From positions 434,001 to 498,000 of the forward strand of contig NZ_RKHO01000001.1 in assembly GCF_003752505.1 (NCBI RefSeq): a DNA stretch of 64,000 nucleotides, given 5' to 3'. A model generated the notes under the pieces. The model was not told the DNA's origin. It saw only the letters and a program-made list of their open reading frames with translations, and ran no database searches. The DNA comes from Nocardioides aurantiacus (lineage in GTDB: Bacteria; Actinomycetota; Actinomycetes; Propionibacteriales; Nocardioidaceae). Positions 57,761 to 64,000 of this stretch are shown one piece after another. Both the position numbers and the translations under genes were made by a program. The first letter of the stretch is position 1. Each line of letters opens with the position of its first letter.

Positions 57761-59257
57761 TCAGGCCGTGAAGCGGGTGCGCAGCTCGCGCTTGAGGACC
57801 TTGTGGGTGGGGCCCACCGGGAGCTCGTCGACGACGTGCACGACGCGGGGGTACTTGTGCCCGGCGAGGCGCTCGCGCGACCACGCGACGAGGTCGGCGG
57901 CCTCGATCACCGTGTCGGGCGCGGGCACCACGACGGCGCAGACCTCCTCGCCCTGCTGGTCGTCGGGGAGCCCGATGACGGCGACCTGGGCGATGCCCTC
58001 GTGGCGCATCAGCACCTCCTCGACCTCGCGCGGGTAGACGTTGAAGCCGCCGCGGATGATGAGGTCCTTGGTGCGGTCCACGATCGAGATGAAGCCGTCC
58101 TCGTCGCGCCGGCCGATGTCGCCGCTGCGGAACCAGCCGTCGACGATCGCCGCCGCGGTGGCGTCGGGGTCGTCGAGGTAGCCCGCGAACACGTTGTGGC
58201 CGCGGATCACGATCTCGCCGAGCTCGCCGCGGGGGAGCAGCCGGATCTCGTCGAGCACGTGCTCGTCGGCGATCTCCACGTCGACGCCCCAGATCGGGTG
58301 GCCCACGGTGCCGGCGCGGGTGCCGTACCAGGGCTGGTTGACCGAGGCCGTCGGCGAGGTCTCGGACAGGCCGTAGCCCTCGAAGACGGTGGTGGCGAAG
58401 GTCTTCTCGAACTCCTCGAGCACCGCCACCGGCAGCGACGCGCCCCCGGAGACGCACTCGCGCAGCCGCGGCAGCTGCTCCGCCGAGCGGGCGGCGGCGA
58501 GCAGCTGGATGTACATCGTGGGCACGCCGAAGAACAGCGTGGTGGCGTGCTCGCGCATCAGGGCCAGCGCACCGGCCGGCTCGAAGCGGGGCTGCAGCAC
58601 CAGCGTGGCGCCGACGCGGAAGGTGGAGTTCATCGAGACCGACTGGCCGAAGGTGTGGAACAACGGCAGGCAGCCGAGCACGACGTCGTCGCGGCGGATC
58701 GGGTTGGCGTCGAAGGCGTTGGTGGTCGCGTTGAGCACCAGGTTGAGGTGGGTCAGCACCGCTCCCTTGGGCCGGCCCGTGGTGCCACTGGTGTAGAAGA
58801 TGACCGCCGGGTCGTCGGCCTCGCGGGTGGTGTGGGCGGGCAGCGGCTCGGCGTCCCCGGGCAGGTCGACGAGGTCGAGCGCGGCGACGCCCGTCTGCTC
58901 CGAGACGGCGGCCGCGACCTCGGCGTACGACGCGTGGTGGAGCAGCAGCTCGGCGCCGGAGGCCTGCACCAGGTAGGTCGCCTCCTCCGGTCCCAGCAGC
59001 GTCGGGATCGGCACCACGACACCGCCGGCGGCCACGACGCCGTAGTAGGTGCGCACGAAGTCGGTGACGTTGGGCGCCAGGATCGCGACCCGCGCTCCCG
59101 CCCCCAGCCCCCGCTGCTGCAGGGCGGCCGCGCGGACGAGCGCGTCGCGCCACAGCGCGGCGTACGTCACCCGCGCCTCGCCCTCGACGACCGCGACGCG
59201 GTCGGGGGTACGCCGGGCGGACTCGGCGAGGATGCTGGCCAGCGACAGGACGGTCAT
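57761..59257 (-). CDS. Acyl-CoA synthetase (AMP-forming, class I adenylate-forming)
   Basis: Protein of 498 aa. The phosphate-binding loop is FYTSGTTGRPKGAVLTH at about residue 153. FEGYGLSETSPTAS is the adenylate motif A5, GWFRSGDIGRRDEDG motif A7, and DLIIRGGFNVYPREVEEVL motif A8. The catalytic lysine is in PVGPTHKVLKREL near the C-terminus. It activates a carboxylic acid with ATP and CoA; medium- or long-chain and aryl acids are all possible. An AGGAG site precedes ATG 59257. Lies between the Nramp-like (53 bases) and acyl-CoA dehydrogenase (37 bases) genes. Confidence 0.93.
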   Translation of the reverse strand: MTVLSLASILAESARRTPDRVAVVEGEARVTYAALWRDALVRAAALQQRGLGAGARVAILAPNVTDFVRTYYGVVAAGGVVVPIPTLLGPEEATYLVQASGAELLLHHASYAEVAAAVSEQTGVAALDLVDLPGDAEPLPAHTTREADDPAVIFYTSGTTGRPKGAVLTHLNLVLNATTNAFDANPIRRDDVVLGCLPLFHTFGQSVSMNSTFRVGATLVLQPRFEPAGALALMREHATTLFFGVPTMYIQLLAAARSAEQLPRLRECVSGGASLPVAVLEEFEKTFATTVFEGYGLSETSPTASVNQPWYGTRAGTVGHPIWGVDVEIADEHVLDEIRLLPRGELGEIVIRGHNVFAGYLDDPDATAAAIVDGWFRSGDIGRRDEDGFISIVDRTKDLIIRGGFNVYPREVEEVLMRHEGIAQVAVIGLPDDQQGEEVCAVVVPAPDTVIEAADLVAWSRERLAGHKYPRVVHVVDELPVGPTHKVLKRELRTRFTA

Positions 59258-59294
59258 GGGTCTCCTGGGGTTCGGTGGTCGGGCCCGTCGCGGC

Positions 59295-60446
59295 TCAGGT
59301 GAACGCGTTGATGCCGGTCTCGGCGCGGCCGATCAGCAGCTTCTGGATCTGGCTGGTGCCTTCGTAGAGCGTCATCACGCGGGCGTCGCGGAGGTACTTC
59401 GCGGCGGGGTACTCGTCGATGTAGCCCGACCCGCCGTAGACCTGGATGGCGTGGTTGGCGGCACGGACGGCGGCCTCGGAGGCGTACAGCTTGGCCTTGG
59501 ACGCGGCGACGCCGAACTTCTCGCCGCGGTCGCACAGGTCGGCGGCGCGCCAGACAAGCAGCCTCGCGGCATCGGCGTCGAGCGAGATGTCGGCGATCAT
59601 GTCCTGCACCAGCTGGAAGCTGCCGATCGGACGGCCGAACTGGGTGCGGCTCGTGGCGTAGTCCACGGCCGTCTCCAGGCAGCCCTGGACGATGCCGACG
59701 CAGCCGGCGGCCACCGCGATGCGGCCCTTGTCGAGCGAGGACATGGCGATCTTGAAGCCATGGCCCTCCTCGCCCAGCATCGCCGAGGCCGGCACCCGGA
59801 CGTCGGTGAGGAAGAGCTCGGCGGTGGCCTGGCCGCGCAGCCCGAGCTTGCCCTTGATCTCGCGGGCCTCGAAGCCCTCGCTGTCGGTGGGCACGATGAA
59901 GGCGGAGATGCCGCGCGGGCCCTCGCCGCCGGTGCGCGCGAAGACGAGCGCGATGTCGGCCCAGGTGCCGTTGGTGATGAAGAGCTTCTGCCCGCTGATG
60001 ACCCAGTCGTCGCCGTCGCGGCGGGCCTTGGAGGTCAGGTTGCCGGCGTCGGAGCCGATGTCGGGCTCGGTCAGGCCGAAGCAGCCGAGGATCTGGGCGG
60101 TGGCGAGGCGCGGGAGGTACTCCTGCTTCTGCTCCTCGGTGCCGAAGTAGAGGATCGACTTGCCGACCAGGCCGCTGGAGACCGAGACGATGCCGCGCAG
60201 CGCGGAGTCGGCCCGGCCGAGCTCCTCCATGCCGATCGCGTAGGTGACGTAGTCGCCGCCGACCCCGCCGTACTCCTCGGGGATGGTGAGGCCGAAGAAC
60301 CCGAGCTCGGCCATCTTGGGCACGATCGCGAGGTCGACGGCCTCGCGGCGGTCCCACTCGACGCGGTGCGGGACCGCCTCCTTGTCGAGGAACTCGCGGG
60401 CGATCTCGCGGAAGCTGCTCTGCTCGTCGGTGAGGCTGAGGTCCAT
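59295..60446 (-). CDS. Acyl-CoA dehydrogenase
   Basis: Protein of 383 aa. Flavoenzyme introducing a 2,3-double bond into acyl-CoA. The FAD/substrate motif CFGLTEPDIGSDAGNL and the catalytic base Glu in TLYEGTSQIQKLLIGR (near residue 370) are present, as are YGGSGYIDEYP and GRPIGSFQLVQ. ATG 60446 (MDLSLTDEQ) is chosen because TAGTGT lies 7 bases upstream; GTG 60455 would fall inside that element. It sits between the ligase and SDR genes, which fits beta-oxidation-type chemistry on one substrate. Confidence 0.94.
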   Translation of the reverse strand: MDLSLTDEQSSFREIAREFLDKEAVPHRVEWDRREAVDLAIVPKMAELGFFGLTIPEEYGGVGGDYVTYAIGMEELGRADSALRGIVSVSSGLVGKSILYFGTEEQKQEYLPRLATAQILGCFGLTEPDIGSDAGNLTSKARRDGDDWVISGQKLFITNGTWADIALVFARTGGEGPRGISAFIVPTDSEGFEAREIKGKLGLRGQATAELFLTDVRVPASAMLGEEGHGFKIAMSSLDKGRIAVAAGCVGIVQGCLETAVDYATSRTQFGRPIGSFQLVQDMIADISLDADAARLLVWRAADLCDRGEKFGVAASKAKLYASEAAVRAANHAIQVYGGSGYIDEYPAAKYLRDARVMTLYEGTSQIQKLLIGRAETGINAFT

Positions 60447-60453
60447 GGCGGCC

Positions 60454-60459
60454 ACACTA
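60454..60459 (-). promoter_or_regulatory. -10 element TAGTGT (minus strand), leaderless start
   Basis: The reverse complement of 60454-60459 is TAGTGT, 7 bases before ATG 60446. It would give the acyl-CoA dehydrogenase a promoter internal to the group. Confidence 0.45.
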
Positions 60460-60489
60460 CGACCGGCCCCAGCGACCTGTCCGTGGACC

Positions 60490-61242
60490 TCAGGCGCCGC
60501 CGGTGAGGGTGACGCCGCCGTCGAGCACGACCGTCTGCCCGGTCGTCCACGACGACTCGTCGCTGAGCAGGAAGGCCACGGTCGCGGCGACGTCCTCCGG
60601 GGTGCCGAGACGCTTCAAGGGGTACGCCGCGGCGACCTCCTCCTCGCGGCCCTCGTAGAGCGCGGTCGCGAACCGGGTCTTCACCACGGCCGGCGCGACC
60701 GCGTTGACGCGCACGGTCGGGCCCAGCTCGACGGCCAGCGACTCGGTCAGCCGCACCAGCATCGCCTTGCTCGCGCCGTACAGGTCGATGCCGGGGGCGG
60801 GCCGCAGCCCGGCGACCGAGGCGACGTTGACCACCGCGCCGCCGTGCTCGCCCAGCCAGGCGCGGTGGGCCGCCTGCACCCAGCCCAGCGCGGCGACGAC
60901 GTTGACCTCGGTGATCTTGCGGGCGGCGGCGAGGTCGAGACCCATGAGTGGGCCGTAGACCGGGTTGATGCCGGTGTTGTTGACCAGCAGGTCGAGGCTG
61001 CCGTACGTCGCGACGGCCGCCGCCACGACCTCCTCGCGGTGTGCCTCGTCGTCGGCCGCCCCGGCGATCCCCAGCGCGTGGTCGGGACCGCCCAGCTCGG
61101 CGACCGCGGCCTGGAGCGCCTCGTCCCTGCGGGCGGTCACCACCACCCGCGCCCCCTCCTCCACCAGGCGCCGGGCGACCCCGAGGCCGATGCCCCGGCT
61201 CGCCCCGGTCACGACGGCGGTCTTGCCGGACAGTCCACGCAC
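60490..61242 (-). CDS. Short-chain dehydrogenase/reductase (SDR)
   Basis: Protein of 250 aa. Classical SDR: cofactor motif TGASRGIG at residues about 12-19, NNTGIN (NNAG variant), catalytic Ser in NVASVAGL and Tyr-x3-Lys in YGASKAM. Arg pairs early in the chain (TARRDEA) hint at NADP(H) preference, by inference. Such enzymes act as 3-hydroxyacyl-CoA or 3-oxoacyl reductases among others. GTG 61242 lies 5 bases after AGAGGAG; GTG 61248 is too close to it. First gene of the leftward catabolic group. Confidence 0.9.
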   Translation of the reverse strand: MRGLSGKTAVVTGASRGIGLGVARRLVEEGARVVVTARRDEALQAAVAELGGPDHALGIAGAADDEAHREEVVAAAVATYGSLDLLVNNTGINPVYGPLMGLDLAAARKITEVNVVAALGWVQAAHRAWLGEHGGAVVNVASVAGLRPAPGIDLYGASKAMLVRLTESLAVELGPTVRVNAVAPAVVKTRFATALYEGREEEVAAAYPLKRLGTPEDVAATVAFLLSDESSWTTGQTVVLDGGVTLTGGA

Positions 61243-61315
61243 GGGCACTCCTCTGGTCGGGTCCGGGCACTCTGCCACGAGGGAAACCCGGGTGACACCG
61301 TCGCGCGGCACCGGG

Positions 61316-61321
61316 GAGAAT
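61316..61321 (+). promoter_or_regulatory. -10-like GAGAAT, leaderless start
   Basis: GAGAAT followed by 7 bases and GTG 61329. Third occurrence of this hexamer at such a position. Confidence 0.5.
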
Positions 61322-61328
61322 CCGGGGC

Positions 61329-63020
61329 GTGGGTCATGTCGAGGTCGCCGGGGTGCGCTACGAGCTGCCGGACGGGCGGGTGCTGCTCGACGAGGTGTCG
61401 TTCCGGGTCGGCGAGGGGGCCAAGGTCGCGCTGGTCGGCGCCAACGGTGCCGGCAAGACGACGCTGCTGCGGATCGTCACCGGCGAGCTGGTGCCGCACG
61501 CGGGGGCGGTGACGCGCAGCGGCGGGCTGGGCGTGATGCGGCAGATGGTCGGGCGGGACGCCGAGACGGTCGCCGAGCTGCTGCTCTCCGTGGCGCCGCC
61601 GCGGGTGCGCGAGGCGGCCGCCGACGTCGACCGGCTCGAGCTGCGGCTGATGGAGGCCGACGACGAGAAGACCCAGATGGCCTACGCGCAGGCGCTCTCG
61701 GAGTTCGCCGACGCGGGCGGCTACGACATCGAGGTGGTGTGGGACAGCTGCTGCACCGCCGCGCTGGGGGCCGGCTTCGAGAGGGTGAAGTACCGCGACC
61801 TCGCCACGCTCAGCGGCGGCGAGCAGAAGCGGCTGGTGCTGGAGTACCTCCTCGCCGGGCCCGACCAGGTGCTGCTGCTCGACGAGCCCGACAACTTCCT
61901 CGACGTCCCCGGCAAGGTGTGGCTGGAGCGACGCATCCGGGAGTCGCCGAAGACGGTCCTGTTCATCAGCCACGACCGCGAGCTGCTGGCCAACACCGCG
62001 ACCCGGGTCGTGACCGTGGAGCTGGGTGCTGCGGGCAACACGGTGTGGACCCACCCGGGCGACTTCGCGTCGTACCACCAGGCGCGCAGCGACCGGTTCG
62101 CGCGCTTCGAGGAGCTCAAGCGGCGCTGGGACGAGGAGCACGCCAAGCTCGTGGCGCTGGTGCTGCGCTACCGCGTGAAGGCGGAGTTCAACGACGGGCT
62201 CGCCTCGCAGTACAAGGCCGCCCAGACCCGGCTGCGCAAGTTCGAGGAGGCGGGCCCGCCCACGGGGCAGCCGCGGGAGCAGCAGGTGACGATGCGGCTC
62301 ACCGGCGGCCGCACCGGCAAGCGCGCGGTCGTGTGCGAGCAGCTGGAGCTGACCGGGCTGATGCGGCCCTTCGACCTCGAGGTCTGGTACGGCGAGCGGG
62401 TGGCCGTCCTCGGCTCCAACGGCTCCGGCAAGTCCCACTTCCTGCGGCTGCTGGCCGCGGGCGGCTCGGACCCCGACGTCGAGCACCGGCCCGTCGGCGA
62501 CGCCCCGCCCGACCCGGTGCGCCACACCGGACGGGCGCGGCTGGGCGCGCGGGTGCGACCGGGCTGGTTCGTGCAGACCCACGCCCACCCCGAGCTGGTC
62601 GGCCGCACGCTCGTGGACGTGCTGCACCGCGGCGAGACCGGACCGCAGGGCGTGGGCCGTCCGGGCATGCCGCGCGAGCCCGCCTCGCGGGCGCTGGACC
62701 GCTACGAGCTGGCCCACGCCGCCGACCAGACCTTCGACTCGCTCTCGGGCGGGCAGCAGGCGCGGTTCCAGATCCTGCTGCTCGAGCTCTCCGGGGCGAC
62801 GCTGCTGCTCCTCGACGAGCCGACCGACAACCTCGACGTGGAGTCCGCCGAGGCGCTCGAGGAGGGCCTGGCGCGGTTCGAGGGCACCGTCGTCGCGGTC
62901 ACCCACGACCGCTGGTTCGCCCGCGGCTTCGACCGGTTCCTGGTCTACGGCGCGGACGGCGCGGTCTACGAGTCGGAGGGCCCGGTGTGGGACGAGGGGC
63001 GGGTCAGCCGGGCCCGCTGA
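61329..63020 (+). CDS. ABC-F family ATPase
   Basis: Protein of 563 aa, two ABC ATPase domains in one chain and no membrane segments. Domain 1: Walker A GANGAGKTT (residues 37-45), signature LSGGEQKR, Walker B VLLLDEPDNFLD. Domain 2: Walker A GSNGSGKSHF, signature LSGGQQAR, Walker B LLLLDEPTDNLD. The interdomain linker is charged and helical (FEELKRRWDEEHAKL, YKAAQTRLRKFEEAG), as in ABC-F proteins that bind the ribosomal E site. The family includes translation factors (EttA) and antibiotic-protection proteins; which applies here cannot be told. GTG 61329 follows GAGAAT. Confidence 0.9.
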   Translation: MGHVEVAGVRYELPDGRVLLDEVSFRVGEGAKVALVGANGAGKTTLLRIVTGELVPHAGAVTRSGGLGVMRQMVGRDAETVAELLLSVAPPRVREAAADVDRLELRLMEADDEKTQMAYAQALSEFADAGGYDIEVVWDSCCTAALGAGFERVKYRDLATLSGGEQKRLVLEYLLAGPDQVLLLDEPDNFLDVPGKVWLERRIRESPKTVLFISHDRELLANTATRVVTVELGAAGNTVWTHPGDFASYHQARSDRFARFEELKRRWDEEHAKLVALVLRYRVKAEFNDGLASQYKAAQTRLRKFEEAGPPTGQPREQQVTMRLTGGRTGKRAVVCEQLELTGLMRPFDLEVWYGERVAVLGSNGSGKSHFLRLLAAGGSDPDVEHRPVGDAPPDPVRHTGRARLGARVRPGWFVQTHAHPELVGRTLVDVLHRGETGPQGVGRPGMPREPASRALDRYELAHAADQTFDSLSGGQQARFQILLLELSGATLLLLDEPTDNLDVESAEALEEGLARFEGTVVAVTHDRWFARGFDRFLVYGADGAVYESEGPVWDEGRVSRAR

Positions 63021-63040
63021 GGAGTCGCGACGGCGCCACC

Positions 63041-63046
63041 TAGGCT
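63041..63046 (+). promoter_or_regulatory. -10 element TAGGCT, leaderless start
   Basis: TAGGCT followed by 6 bases and GTG 63053. Confidence 0.6.
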
Positions 63047-63052
63047 CCTCGG

Positions 63053-63961
63053 GTGGTCGACGGAGCAGCTCGGGGGTCGCGGCTCGTCGTACCCGCTCCG
63101 CTGCTGGTGCTCGGCGGCGTCCTCTCGGTGCAGTTCGGTGGCGCGCTGGCCGCCACGCTCGTCCCCGAGATCGGGGCCGGCGGGTCCGTGCTGCTGCGCA
63201 TCGGCATCTCCGCGCTCATCCTGGTCGCGCTGGTGCGGCCCCGGCTGCGCGGTCACTCCCGCCGCGACTGGGCGACCGTGGTGGCGTTCGGCATCGCCCT
63301 CGGGCTGATGAACTGGAGCTTCTACGGCTCGCTGGCCCACCTGCCGCTCGGGGTGGCGGTGACGGTGGAGTTCATGGGGCCGCTGCTGCTCACCACGGTG
63401 CTGTCGCGGCGCCTGCTCGACTTCGTCGCCGTCGGGGCGGCGGCCGCCGGGGTGGTGCTGATCTCCGAGGCGCTGACGGTGCCGTTCGAGGACCTGAGCG
63501 GCACCGGGTTGCTGCTGGCCGCGACGGCAGGCGTCTTCTGGGCGGCGTACATCCTGCTGAGCAGCCGGACCGGCGCGGCGTTCCCCCGCCTGGACGGGCT
63601 GTCGATCGCGCTGCTGGTCTCGCTCGTGGTGGTCGTGCCCGCGGGCCTGCCCAGCCTGGGGGAGTGGACGCCGCGGCACCTGCTCCTGGGGCTGGGGCTG
63701 GCGGTGCTGTCCTCGCTGCTGCCCTACTCCCTGGAGCTGCTGGCGCTGCGCCGGCTGGCGGCCCCGGTGTTCGGCATCCTGCTCTCCCTCGAGCCGGCGG
63801 TGGCCGCGCTCGCCGGGCTGCTCGTGCTCGGCCAGCGCCTCGACGGGCTGCAGGTCCTCGGGCTGCTGCTCGTGGTGGCGGCGTCGGTGATCGTGCTCGG
63901 GCTGGGGGCGCGGCGCGCGCCCGCGGCGGTCGCGGAGGCCGAGCTCAGCCCGCGTAGCTGA
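63053..63961 (+). CDS. EamA family (DMT) exporter, RhtA-like
   Basis: Protein of 302 aa with ten membrane segments in two EamA repeats. LVPEIGAGGSVLLRIGISALIL, MNWSFYGSLAHLPLGVAVTVEF and ILLSLEPAVAALAGLLVLGQRL match the RhtA/YddG branch that exports amino acids such as threonine and homoserine. Substrate is not determinable. GTG 63053 follows TAGGCT by 6 bases. Confidence 0.88.
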   Translation: MVDGAARGSRLVVPAPLLVLGGVLSVQFGGALAATLVPEIGAGGSVLLRIGISALILVALVRPRLRGHSRRDWATVVAFGIALGLMNWSFYGSLAHLPLGVAVTVEFMGPLLLTTVLSRRLLDFVAVGAAAAGVVLISEALTVPFEDLSGTGLLLAATAGVFWAAYILLSSRTGAAFPRLDGLSIALLVSLVVVVPAGLPSLGEWTPRHLLLGLGLAVLSSLLPYSLELLALRRLAAPVFGILLSLEPAVAALAGLLVLGQRLDGLQVLGLLLVVAASVIVLGLGARRAPAAVAEAELSPRS

Positions 63962-64000
63962 GGTCGCGGCCCACCAGCACCAGCCGGAGGCCCGACGTCG
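63945..64000 (-). CDS. Possible C-terminal end of a leftward gene (partial)
   Basis: On the minus strand the last 17 codons in the window read TSGLRLVLVGRDLSYAG and stop at TGA (complement of 63945-63947). All third positions are G or C, as in real genes here. It would overlap the EamA stop by 17 bases. Too short to identify. Confidence 0.35.
   Translation of the reverse strand, partial: TSGLRLVLVGRDLSYAG

Overview
This window is a very GC-rich actinobacterial chromosome segment. It most resembles Nocardioidaceae or another Propionibacteriales lineage. I base this on gene order, codon use, GTG starts, TANNNT-type leaderless promoters and the RDD/SpoIIM/DUF58/MoxR/DUF4350/DUF4129 cluster, which matches Rv3690-Rv3695 of Mycobacterium. 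No rRNA, tRNA, insertion sequence, phage gene or CRISPR array is visible.

Layout. (1) 1-4440: 3' end of rpoB and complete rpoC, closed by a strong terminator. (2) 4540-14736: accessory metabolic genes, namely a GrpB-type protein, a geranylgeranyl-reductase-family flavoprotein, PlsC-like and type-3 acyltransferases, a tandem Nudix protein, a hydroxyacid-oxoacid transhydrogenase-type alcohol dehydrogenase followed by a large FAD/Fe-S dehydrogenase, and an NCS2 permease. (3) 14829-19347: str operon rpsL-rpsG-fusA-tuf with a canonical promoter and a terminator. (4) 19424-29199: trmB, a small membrane protein, an MFS transporter, then RDD and SpoIIM genes diverging from a perfect 38-bp palindrome, then a tightly overlapping leftward operon (GDPD-membrane-domain protein, DUF4129, DUF4350, MoxR, DUF58). 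(5) 29287-47066: S10, spc and alpha operons with a long structured leader before rpsJ, a separate secY-adk-map unit, a glutamine amidotransferase-like gene between map and infA, and rplQ with an acquired C-terminal domain. (6) 47100-50194: YqeY-like, YczE-like, truA, SSB-like and methyltransferase genes. (7) 50209-61242: a branched-chain-type ABC importer operon, a divergent PucR/CdaR regulator, an atypical Nramp-fold transporter, an acyl-CoA ligase, an acyl-CoA dehydrogenase and an SDR, which together look like uptake and beta-oxidation-type breakdown of an organic acid. (8) 61329-64000: an ABC-F ATPase, an EamA exporter and the end of a leftward gene.

Two initiation styles alternate. Ribosomal, RNA-polymerase and several operon-internal genes carry Shine-Dalgarno sequences or stop/start overlaps. 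Most stand-alone accessory genes instead have a -10-like hexamer exactly 6-7 bases before the start codon, which implies leaderless mRNAs. The most unusual items are the palindromic divergent promoter that includes both start codons, the rpsJ leader with four hairpins, the L17 fusion, the 4-hydroxybutyrate/D-2-hydroxyglutarate gene pair, a 21-bp inverted repeat at 13421-13480, and the Nramp-like protein lacking the family's metal motifs.
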